From Tulasnella sp. 424 (taxonomy: Eukaryota > Basidiomycota > Agaricomycetes > Cantharellales > Tulasnellaceae): a stretch of 44,955 nucleotides of DNA. This document shows positions 35,650 through 44,955 of this stretch, in pieces; the first letter of the stretch is position 1, and every line of letters starts with the position of its first letter. The notes beneath the pieces were generated by a model. It saw only the letters and a list, made by a program, of their open reading frames with translations, made no database searches and had not been told where the DNA came from. The translations under genes and the position numbers were made by a program. The DNA lies in contig WSUB01000229.1 of assembly GCA_019633425.1 (NCBI GenBank), positions 10,010 to 54,964 of the forward strand, written 5' to 3'.

Positions 35650-38600
35650 ACGGGAATGGCGTGATGCGTACCCGTGTGTGTGTATAGGTCTAGAGCGGAC
35701 TTGGCACTGGGTGTCATGACCTCTCTGTCGGCTCGTTCTCTCTTCCTCCTATCTGTCATCCCATCTAGTTGGGTTTTCATCAACCCACCCTTCCAGTCTA
35801 CGCCTCAAGAGTCGCCGGAATCAGGTGACTTATTTATGACTTTCCCCTCCCCGTTCTGCTGCTCGGTTCTCGTGATTCCCCTCACCTCGTTCGTCGTCAC
35901 CGTCTGCCGTCTGCCCGTCTTTAATGTATTCCGCGATAGATCTCTCTCTGTCTCTGTCTTCCGTCTCTCTCTCGGACTTGGTTTTCACCACCCTTCCACA
36001 TAGATGCGATTTTTCGCTACCCCGTTATATTGTTTATCAATCCTCCTTTGTGCATAGAGTTTCCAATCCCCCTCCCCTGATTCTCTCGTCTCAGCCTCCC
36101 CCTCATCATGATTGCCGTTTATGGGTTTTCCGCGTTTGCCATTTTTTTTTGTAGATTCGGGATTTCTTAGACTACCCCCTTTTTTTGTATGAGTACGTAC
36201 AGTATGTTAAGTCCTCGTATGTACTAAATTTTCTTTATTATCTCAACGTTCTGGGGACGCTTTTCCTTATTCGATTGAATATACAAGGTACGGACAGAAT
36301 CCTTGCGTCCCTAAATTTCTCCAAATTTGGTCGACTCCCGATCTTGGGTTTTATTATGCCAAACAAACTCGACGTATCGACTCGGGAGTTGAGGGCGATC
36401 GAGGGTGATGGAGTGGAGCTTGCTCATTGGTGAAAGGGAAAAAAAAGTCTCAATAAAGTCAGCGCCGGATCCCTGTTCTCGCTTTGATGCGTCGGTCGCA
36501 TTTGATCCCGGCACCGGTCGACGTACGAAGTGATCGTTGAGGGCTTTCTTGATTGATGAGTTATCGCTCAGGTGGTTAGAATCACATGGGTCTTTGAAGC
36601 GGATGACGAGCAAGTTGGGCAGAATGAACGCAGTGAGCTCACGAATGACGATGGAATTGGCGGGGGTTTTGCGGTTTCACTGCACCGTGCTAGACCCCGG
36701 CAATCCCCAGGCCCTTCGACTTCTCTTCTTTGTCAAGGCTTTCCCTATATTGTGCCGGTAATTCAGCTGCACGAGCTTTTTTCAAAAAAGAGAAAACACG
36801 CGTTTTCCGATAACACAGCACTCAACACTCAACGAAGGACGAACGAGCGTCAAGCACGCCTGCAGGTTGCGAAGGAAAATACACGAATAGTGATAAAGTT
36901 CAAGGGTAACCACGTTCCTCGTTCGCCTTTTTTTGGGTTCTAGCTGCACCTTCTCTCTCTCTCTCCTAAGGCCTTTCTCTCAGCCGTGTGCGTTCTCACA
37001 AGGCAGCCTGCAGAGGTCTCGACCCCACGAAAAGAAAACGTTGCAAAAAGGCGGCAAGTAAAAGTAAATAAAAATGTGGCAAGAGATTGCCCACGAGGGA
37101 AGGACGATTCTCGGATTCAGAACTACTACCCCAAAAAGACTCTCGTAATGTGCATACCAACTGCGCAGGTTTCGGAGATATCGAAGAAAGGAAAGAAGGC
37201 CTTTTATCGCCCCCGGGCCCCTCCTTCGACAGGATGGCCCTAGTTCATTATGGAGCCAACCTCGGAACTGGTCGGAAGATTTTCAGGTTCAGTTGGGGGG
37301 TATGAGAGCGCCAAGGATAAGGAATCCGGGTGATGTAGGTGGGGTGAGGGAGTTGGGGAGCCGCTTCGAACACGGAGTGGATTGAACCAGGAATCGCTTT
37401 GCCCGTGGATGTGGCTTGGTCTGAAAGGAAGTGGAAGTTGGTTACTCGAGGACGCCGGGGGTTGGTACATGTTGTAGGGGAGCTTCACGACAGGTGGGTT
37501 GTTCTACTGTTTAACCGATAGATAGATAACAACTTTGCACGGTCGGCGGGTCGGTCCCAAGCGATGGGAATGAGAAGACGACTGGTCCGGAGGGAACGGG
37601 AAACCCAACGGAGAGGATTGCACAAGCAGCAGCTCGTTCTTTGTTATTTTTTTTGATAATGATCAAATTGCCAAATGATTGATTTTTTGCAACCGGAAAT
37701 CACAAACTCGCGGTGTGCAACTGAGACCCGCAGACAACTTGAGATTCCAGACTCATTGAGTTTGGTGAGAACTAAATGGCGAAGTTTGCACTCTCTCTGG
37801 CTGAGCGCGGCCATTCTTCGCTGAATCGGTATTCCCTCCGAATGGCCTGAAGATCAGGAGAGTTTAAGCCTCGTCGGCAAAGGGCGCCTGGATGTTTGCT
37901 ATCTGGGGGAATGGCCGAGTCCGAAGAAGTGATCTTGAAAGGCGACGGTTCGGTGAGATCGGACCGGTGCCGATGGCGTGAGAGAAAACGTAAACGAGGT
38001 GAGAGAGAAACCCACCTTAGCCTGTTCGAGTATACAAGAGTGCTGATTATGGAGAATGAAATGAAAAAAGGAGCTACCGGAGAGAGGTGAGAGTCACAGT
38101 ATCTGCAACCCCCATCTGTAGTAGCTTGGATGGATGTTCCATGGGGATGGGCTCTTGGGTGAGAAAACAGGTGGTGATGTTATGGCAGGTCCGGCCGTCA
38201 ATCCGATGGCGACATCATTTGCCCCACGTACCCAAACCGAGGTATGAGAAATTCCAAATAAGGAATACATGCGCTTCACCATGGAAGTATCTGGAGAGTC
38301 AATGATGTCGGCAGTGTGATCCGAAACTGTAATGATTTCAGGAATTTCATTCGGCAAGGTCGGCAAAAGCACCTGTTTACGGCCCTGTTGGATCACTCCC
38401 CAGCCTGCCGTTGGGGCAGTGAAAGAAACGACGACCGGAACATGCAGCAGCAAGGGGGAGGAGGTATCATTATACATTATTACTAAAAATGGGCTAGTTG
38501 TTAGGATACGGGTGTTCTTTCCCAGAGCGAGTGAACTGAAAAGATCTTTACCATTGATGTCCAAATGGGGTGAAGACGTGCGAAAAAGAGAGGGCGAAAT

Positions 38601-38759
38601 GGAACACCTTTTGCCGGGAAGCGAAAGAAACGGAAGTAAGAGACACAGATTGTCCAAATGCGTGTGAATACCTGGTTGATACATCGTTGCGGGATGGAGC
38701 AGAAGGGAAGGGAGGGGAATAGGAAGTTCTTCGAGGGACGACGGGTATGGTGGACACAG
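35650..38759. other. Intergenic region downstream of cre1
   Basis: The first ~550 nt are a pyrimidine-rich 3' untranslated region. Beyond that, I see no gene with a recognisable domain or consistent splicing, apart from the weak minus-strand frame at 38094-38684 listed separately. Confidence 0.5.
38094..38684 (-). CDS. Weak hypothetical protein
   Basis: A 196-codon minus-strand open frame lies just downstream of methyltransferase copy 4 on the same strand. It has a mixed hydrophobic composition (for example VPVVVSFTAPTAGWGVIQQG) with no stop for nearly 600 nt. I do not recognise a family, and a 112-codon frame overlaps it on the other strand. A possible GTACGT donor inside VWVRG hints that the real structure, if any, is spliced. 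Treat as tentative. Confidence 0.2.
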   Translation of the reverse strand: MYQPGIHTHLDNLCLLLPFLSLPGKRCSISPSLFRTSSPHLDINGKDLFSSLALGKNTRILTTSPFLVIMYNDTSSPLLLHVPVVVSFTAPTAGWGVIQQGRKQVLLPTLPNEIPEIITVSDHTADIIDSPDTSMVKRMYSLFGISHTSVWVRGANDVAIGLTAGPAITSPPVFSPKSPSPWNIHPSYYRWGLQIL

Positions 38760-40451
38760 CTACGTCGGTTTTCCTGGCTTGACAGCCCATGTAAACAACC
38801 ACTACGATTTCAAGAAAACAGGAACCGACAGGTCAACCCTCTTCGCACGCATTCGAAGTGTGCGGAACTGGACTTACCCGGACGTAGTACTTGTTCTTCA
38901 TGTTCTCAATCTCATCCATCGCTCCAGCGCTCCACTTGTCCACGGTCTCTTCAAAGTACCCAAACGACAGTAACAACGGTCGCACGGACTGGATCATCCG
39001 TAAGAAGTTCTGACGCATCAACTCTGATGTATATCGATCCTTGTCCGACACTAGGTGATAATCATTGGATGGATTCCGACGTGTCAACGAGACAAAGCCA
39101 CTACCACCCAAGCAAAAAGAAAAACGCACTTTTCTCTTCCCATGGCCCCACCGGTATGTAAATAACCTTCTGACCGATTGTCTTCCAAATAGGTCCTTGG
39201 TCTTGTAACATGGTGTAAATCCTGGTGGCGTTGTCGTTACCGGGTCCCCTAGCCTGCCGTCATCACCCAGGGTATCAGTCATGCAAAAGCGGGTGGAGGC
39301 AAAGGCCGAAACGTTTGTCGCTTACCCGCATCGCCTCACGCACGGCGTAAACCAGTCGTAAGGTCCAGGTGAAACCCTAAGGAACGCGAAGCGCAGCATG
39401 CCGCAAGTTTTGCGGAGGTGATCGTAAGCGAAGGCCGCCTCTACCGCTGAGATGGACGCCGTAAACACATACCGGCACTCCTTCGTTTAACTCCGGAACT
39501 AAGTCCCCTTTCTCGTCATGAAGGTTCATGTCCCCTTCCACGGTCAAGTAAACCCCGCCAGGTCTCAGGCACTCGGCGACTTCGTCCATCAGCTTTCGGT
39601 AATTTTCGATCCCGGGAGTGACGCAGCTGATGTGGATCAAGTCGAAGCAGTTCTTGTAATGCGTTATGCCGAGATTTACGTCGTCGCATTCGAATCGGCA
39701 ATTTGGTGGAGGTGTCCTTTTGAAGGATGAGCAATAACGGCAAGACGGTTTGTCGTCAGCGGATCCGAGGGACGGGGGCAGGCTAAGCTCGAAGGAGAAA
39801 CTCACATATTGAGGTTCGCAGGAGCGAGGTCTATGCCGAGAAAGTCGACATGAGGGAATTGCTTTGCCATGTCGATGAGCCAGGAGCCGGAGCCGGAGCC
39901 AACGTCCAGTGCGGCACGTTCCAGGCCCTCTCGAGGCGCTAGTGCTCGTCGAACCGCTTGCTGCGCGAAGAACAACCCGTTTCGTTTTCTCTTCAACATC
40001 TCGTGCTGGAGGTCCAATCTTCCATGTTCTTCCACGTCTGCAGGGAGTGCGTAACGCTATGCATCGCAACACGTGCGAGTCAATTTTTAGTCAGCTCTCT
40101 TGTTCGGCGTACGACACCCAAGTCTCGAGTCGAAAGGAAACCTACCTCAGAGGTACTATTGAGAACACGACCATGTAAATCTCTCAAAAGGGCGCTTCCA
40201 TCGATGGACGAGTGGTACGAATATACGCTTGGTGCGGGGGAGTTTCGTCCACTACTCGACTCGGAGGTGTTCTCGCTATCCTCCCCGTAAAATAATTCGG
40301 AATGGAACATCATCTTGTTGTAATGATCTCGTTCACTGCGATCGTCGTCGTCGTCTAGTTCGTCATCCGCGTCGTCGCCGGGATGATGAGAGGGGGTTGG
40401 GTACGAAGAGTAGTCACTTGGACGAGGGGAGAACGAGCCTCTTCCTTCCAT
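38760..40451 (-). CDS. Class I SAM-dependent methyltransferase, LaeA/UMTA-like (copy 4)
   Basis: Seven exons: 40146-40451, 39806-40056, 39473-39716, 39326-39376, 39130-39253, 38878-39050 and 38760-38801, giving about 396 residues, intact. After an acidic Asp-rich N-terminus come VYSYHSSIDGSALLRDLHGR, RYALPADVEEHGRLDLQHEM, the SAM motif ALDVGSGSGSW, GIDLAPANL, NCRFECDDVNLGITHY, LRPGGVYLTVEGDM and the end WLFTWAVKPG. Exon lengths 251, 244, 51, 124, 173 and 42 match copies 2 and 3. It is more diverged from them than they are from each other, so it separated before the 4-kb duplication. The start at 40451 (MEGRGSFSPRPSDYS) aligns with MQG...SPRSSD; an upstream Met at 40502 is also in frame. Substrate unknown. 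Confidence 0.9.
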
Positions 40452-41316
40452 CTGGCGGAGATAAGGTGGTGACCGGTAAATTTTGATGGTCCTGAGTGCC
40501 AAGACACTTCAAACAGAGCGATGGGAAGATAAATGGTGTAAGCAGCTATTGCAGCGCTTTTGAAGGTGGTTGAGGGGGATATGACAAGCAGAGATAAAAA
40601 CCTGAGAAAAATGGCGGAAATACTGGGAGTGGCGAAAGAGGGGAGAATCGCAGAAGTTCGAAGGATCTCCTCGTCACTCCCGGCTACCCTTCCCTTGGCG
40701 CGATATCATTTTCCTAAGGCACACTACGCTTAAGAACGCCGTGAGGTCCCAAGCAACTCTAAATGTCTCTGGGGATAGCGGGTAAAGGATGGATTGGTGC
40801 TGTATTTCGATGGATGGTCGACCACCTGACGATCAGTCGTTCCCAACCGCATTCGTCGAGTGCCCAATGGAAAGACCGCCGGAACAGCACGAATGGAGAG
40901 AGATTTCGGGGATTGTAGATCGTCCCGCCGGTCCCAGGTCACATCAAGTATCCGAGCTTCGGTCATTTCATTTGCGCAGCAACACAGGGTTGGCGTTCCT
41001 TGATGCATGAGGTTGGCTTATGAAGCTCAATGAAAAAGGGGAGCATCAAAGCAAAGAGGCTATAAATAACTTGTTGACGTTCGACTTGCTGGTGCTGTAC
41101 ATACCTGCGCATTGTCTACAGTCCAGATGGAATAGTTGACGAGTAGGTGATGGTTGACCGTGATTTTCACACGTGGCTCGGCAAACCAGCCAGGGTTCAC
41201 GGGAAGTGCCGCTTCTATTTGGGTTCATCTCCGAAAGAGCAGCGAAGAGATATTATCACAAGACACAAACCTATAACTACTAGTGCCCATGACCATTCTG
41301 ATGATTCTCCACGCCG
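40452..41316. other. Spacer between copy 4 and the F-box gene
   Basis: No gene is supported. It holds the promoter of methyltransferase copy 4 and the 3' flank of the minus-strand F-box gene. Overlapping opposite-strand frames near 40730-41010 have no features. Confidence 0.5.
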
Positions 41317-42417
41317 TCAGCAACGCGAGACGCGATTGGGATCTTTGAGCCAACGCACGCGGGCATGCTTCTCGAACCACTGGAAATGCGCGGCCTCACG
41401 GTTGTCCTTCTCCGCCCTCCGTCGAAGACGATCAACGTCCTTTTCGATCTCGATGATCAAGCCTTGAAGCATGGTGGGAGGAAACGTTGACAGAACCTGC
41501 CTAATGGCGGTCAACTTGGGGGACCTCTCGAAGCGGATGCGATTGAGAGAGGGACACGATCCGGGGATGGCGAAGGGGATGAACGAAGCATATCGCCTGA
41601 TGACGAGCAGATGTAGGGAAGGGGCGTGAAGACGGGATACAAAGTCAAGTGCTGCGTCATTAGCGACGATGTTCAGCTCCTGCAAGGCATGGAATGTCGG
41701 CCGGTCCAACGATCTGCTTGGAAGCATCTCTTCTGGTCGAGATTCTTTTATTCGAAACTCCCCGAGGCTTGGCCCAGTCAAATGAAGTGACTGGAGGTTC
41801 GAGCATAGTCTCCCGACGCGTGATAGCTGCTCCCAACCCTCTTCATCACTGGGCTGGGCTGTCGTCCAACTTCGAAGGGAGGGTGCTTCGGCAAGATGGA
41901 TGTTCGTGTCGCACACTTGGTGCAGCTTCTGGAGTGCCGGGCAATGTAGCTCGACGGCTTGATTTCCCAGAAGCCACGCCTCCCGAAGGTTTGGAAGCGA
42001 CACGGCAGGAACCACCCGAAACCAATTGCAGTCCTCTCCTGCCCCCGAGTTGTTGGTGGCGTATGTTCTCCATCGATCTCCAACAGCCCATAAGGCTTCC
42101 ACGGCAGTACGAAGTTCCTGGGCACTCGGGCCACCGTTGATTCGAACGGAGTGTATTTCCAAGCGGATGTGTAGAGGGGCCTGCCTGGACCGTTCGAGGT
42201 AACGCAGAGCGTCCGTGCCCCAAGGAGATACAATAATGTAGCTCCAGAGCTCAGCCGTGTGGAGGATGCCGTGGTTCCAGCTCCTGGAAACCAAGCGAAG
42301 AGATGTGAGGGCCTTGGCTCGTTCGTGAGCTGATCGTACAGATGAGGCGTTGCATGGCGGAATTGGCAGGACTGTTCCGTACACTTGAGTGAGTAGCTCG
42401 AGCGGGAGGCGGTTCAT
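41317..42417 (-). CDS. F-box protein (paralogue of 13822-14946)
   Basis: A single exon encodes 366 residues. The F-box begins at the N-terminus (MNRLPLELLTQVYGTVLPIP) and leads into LTSLRLVSRSWNHGILHTAELWSYIIVSP. Leucine-rich irregular repeats follow (NLQSLHLTGPS, LQELNIVAND, LHLLVIRRYA). The end is basic. It matches the plus-strand gene at 13822 along its whole length, including GTDALRYL, FRVVPAVSLPNLREAWL, TNIHL and LSTFPPTMLQ. As with other family members it may recruit substrates to an SCF ubiquitin ligase; the target is unknown. It lies upstream of methyltransferase copy 4 on the same strand, mirroring the left side of the window, where an F-box gene precedes methyltransferase copy 1 on the plus strand. 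Confidence 0.88.
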   Translation of the reverse strand: MNRLPLELLTQVYGTVLPIPPCNASSVRSAHERAKALTSLRLVSRSWNHGILHTAELWSYIIVSPWGTDALRYLERSRQAPLHIRLEIHSVRINGGPSAQELRTAVEALWAVGDRWRTYATNNSGAGEDCNWFRVVPAVSLPNLREAWLLGNQAVELHCPALQKLHQVCDTNIHLAEAPSLRSWTTAQPSDEEGWEQLSRVGRLCSNLQSLHLTGPSLGEFRIKESRPEEMLPSRSLDRPTFHALQELNIVANDAALDFVSRLHAPSLHLLVIRRYASFIPFAIPGSCPSLNRIRFERSPKLTAIRQVLSTFPPTMLQGLIIEIEKDVDRLRRRAEKDNREAAHFQWFEKHARVRWLKDPNRVSRC

Positions 42418-43341
42418 TTGCTTGAATATTGCGCCCTTTTTGGGATAGCGGACTGGGGAGAGGTATTTTTGGCTGAGGGGAGAATGGCAGTGAGAGAGGA
42501 AGAGGTTGGTCTTTCAGCCTCCTCCCAACCCTCACTTCATCAAATAGACATGGTGCCTGGGGCGTGGGTCTGAGAGTAAGGGCCTGTGGTGCGAACTGGG
42601 CCCTTCGGAAATTCAACATCCCGTTAAGCGCTGGATTCGAAGATTGCACGGGTAAGTGAAAGCTGGAAAGATAAGGGGGTGAGCGGTTTGTCGGAGAGTA
42701 GCACGCGGTTTATGCCGCGGAGTGTCTGGGCGAACATCGTGAGCAAGTGGCGAGTCAGCGAGTTTGATACGGCAAAAAAGCCACGAGATTGTGCCACTAG
42801 GAGAAGCAAATGACAATGGACCGGAGCTAGAGCCTCTGATCATCCTGTGGCCTCATCGGTGGGTTATAATGTGGCAAAGACCTAACCCGCTCAACTTTCT
42901 CAACTGTTTCGGAGAACGGGATACCCAGACAAAAGGACCCCTGTTTAAATACCGAGGATTCTCCAACGTTGCGACAACGTGTCCTTACGACTTTAATTTC
43001 CGGTAGCACTCCAGCATTCGTAAGTTCTTCACGGCAGTTCCAACTAGCAAAGAAGTCAGTCAAGCCGTATCGGCTGACCAGAATCCCCGTCCATCACGCT
43101 TGCAAGTGGAATGGTTGCGGAGTTGAGGGGCGTCAGAGGGTGCGAAGGAATGCACCAAAACCAAATGCGCAGCTGATAGCAGATAGAACCCAAAGTGGAC
43201 CCGCTGGAGTTGATTTGGCAAAGAAATTGCGACCGAAACGGGCCCATCGGATTTAACGGACATGGGACGACGGCTCCGGATAAGTAAGTTTACGGCGCGC
43301 GTTGGTTCATTTGTTAGTTTTCCTACAGCTCCCTCCCTACT
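42418..43341. other. Divergent intergenic region
   Basis: No gene is supported. It is flanked by the 5' end of the minus-strand F-box gene and of the plus-strand F-box-like gene. A possible splice acceptor (TTTTCCTACAG, ending 43327) suggests that the latter may have an upstream exon here. Confidence 0.45.
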
Positions 43342-44955
43342 CATGCAAGGGTTGCCTCCAGAAATCGTCTCTTCTATATTCATTTATGTACGGCCACGGC
43401 GTGCGCCGCGGGGGACCCAGGACCTTTTTCTGAAAGCCCAAAATCACACTATGTACACGATAAAACTCGGTTATTCGAGCTATCGAAACCTCAGAACAAC
43501 GATCCATCTGTGGCCGGCTTCTTCAGACGATCAAATTGCAGCGTGCCCGCGAAATCCTCACTGCCCTCCGAGTTCATTGAATCTTGAAAGAAAAAAAGAA
43601 AAACAGGCACGCTTAACGGAGCGATGTCGTCGAGCAAAAGATCGAGAGAGCTGGTGAGTCGAATGTGTGATTCTACAGCTCATCCTTTTGGGCTAAGGGC
43701 TGGAGCTGAGCGAGCCGAGGCATTGGAGCAGCGTCGGATGAGGTAGAGGTTAAGTGGACTGCGCTGGAAAGTGAACTCAGACAGACCCCGACTGAAGCGC
43801 TGTGGTACATGGCCCAACGAAAGATCGACGACAAGAATGAAATGATGACGGGCCTACATGAGAAAGGAAGCCGAGGGTGCAATGAAGTGTCGGGGGGCCT
43901 CTTGTATTAGTCATTAGGAACGGGGTGGGGCGGTACACGGGGTCACGGAAATGCTACGATTTACTGCTGGGAAGACCCAGGTCCTTACCATGACGGTCCT
44001 GGGAATATCTCTACTTCCTACTCACACCTATAGTGATCGATGTCCCTCCAAGGAGAATGTACGGCGGGAGGCTGAAAAGACGCTACTCGTCGTTTGCCGC
44101 CCCCACCCTTTAGACCTATATTCGCCTCAACCTCAAGTCAACCCCCGACGGCGTAATAAAGAGGCTGAGCCTTTCAGGCTCCCGTCCGTTGGGTGTCAGG
44201 ATATGTCTCGATAGCCTGGACGCCAAGCCTCCTACATACCGGTTTCAAGTAGTGTACAATATCCTCGCTCAATCAGTGAATAGATGGAGAAGTTCCGTCT
44301 TCGATGGGATGGCACTCGATCCGGAGGATGTCAGCCCATTTATTCCTCCGCTTCTACCCAACGTTGTAGAAGCAGGATATTACGTTCGTCTGGATGATGG
44401 ATATGAAGGAACCGCGATGCGAGACGAAGATGATGAAACTGAAGACCCGCCGTACAAATCCTGGCCCATAGCCCCCAACCTCCGAAGGTTCGCCACAGCC
44501 GCTGTCGGACAGCTTCACTTTGAAGGTTGCCCTCTCGTCGGGGAATATGCCGTAACGAATTACGACTACGGGTGGGGAGACATAAATTTGACGGGACGGT
44601 CGTGGCAGGAGAGATGGAAGCGATCCGTCCTCTATATCATACCGCGTGTCCCGTGATCGAGTCACTTGAGGTGGGGTTGATTGGGAACGGCGGCGTGGAC
44701 ATTATGTTGGGGCAGCCAGATCGATGGATCCAACCGGCGATCCTCTCAAAGCTTCGCCAGCTGAGTATCAATCATGTTGGCCCAGTCACTCTGATCTCTT
44801 TTTTATCTCATATCAACGCCCCGGAACTTCGCGAGGTCAGAATCGGCTTCGTGCAAGAAGGGCTTCCCATCCCCTGCCCCGAATTCACTCTTTCAACTCC
44901 CCCATCCTGCAAAATTCGTTTCGAGTACTCCCTTATTCAAGCCATCAAACTATTT
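43342..44955 (+). pseudogene. Divergent F-box-like gene, probably disrupted, runs off the right edge
   Basis: An F-box core starts at 43342 (MQGLPPEIVSSIFIYV). After a poorly conserved stretch, a clear F-box-protein body opens behind a splice acceptor at about 44113 (CCTTTAG). It reads TYIRLNLKSTPDGVIKRL, QVVYNILAQSVNRW and PLLPNVVEAGYYV, and continues to 44650. The same protein resumes in another frame (PVIESLEVGLIGNGG and INAPELREVRIGF) to the window end. The change of frame near 44648-44655 lacks an intron that would keep both halves, so one base seems to be missing. In 43660-44110 only scattered pieces look coding, such as WEISLL near 44000. The gene is either a decaying F-box copy or a real gene with a sequence error. 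It belongs to the basidiomycete F-box type but is not close to the other F-box genes here. Confidence 0.5.

Overview
The window looks like nuclear DNA of a filamentous basidiomycete, most likely an Agaricomycete. The evidence is many short introns (about 50-90 nt, GT...AG, with phases that match across exons), expanded F-box families, a NACHT-WD40 protein, LaeA/UMTA-like methyltransferases, an ING/PHD protein and a Cre1/Mig1-type C2H2 repressor. All exon models were built by hand from splice signals and reading frame; no transcript data were available.

Layout. 1-5.4 kb: three head-to-tail copies (period about 2.45 kb) of a minus-strand F-box gene, the first cut by the window edge. 5.58-7.17 kb (+): a single-pass membrane protein with a Ser/Thr-rich ectodomain and a Pro-rich tail. 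7.73-12.93 kb (-): a nine-exon NLR-like protein with N-terminal helical regions, NACHT and about 12 WD40 repeats. 13.8-14.9 kb (+): a single-exon F-box gene. 15.4-17.35 kb (-): an ING-family PHD-finger protein. 18.3-26.0 kb: one plus-strand and two minus-strand class I SAM methyltransferase genes, inside a tandem segmental duplication of about 4.05 kb that also carries a decayed fragment of another plus-strand copy. 26.0-32.85 kb: gene-poor sequence with duplicated non-coding DNA, a 145-bp tandem repeat and a long upstream region. 32.85-35.65 kb (+): the Cre1-like gene. 38.76-40.45 kb (-): a fourth methyltransferase. 41.3-42.4 kb (-): a paralogue of the 13.8 kb F-box gene. 43.3 kb to the right end (+): a divergent, probably broken F-box gene.

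The ING and Cre1 genes look like conserved single-copy genes. The rest is a family-expansion landscape: F-box, NLR and methyltransferase genes duplicated locally, with signs of gene conversion, intron gain or loss, and pseudogene formation. The order F-box(+)...methyltransferase(+) on the left and methyltransferase(-)...F-box(-) on the right suggests an old inverted duplication. I found no convincing tRNA, rRNA, CRISPR array or autonomous transposon. No core biosynthetic enzyme accompanies the methyltransferases, so their substrate cannot be inferred from context.
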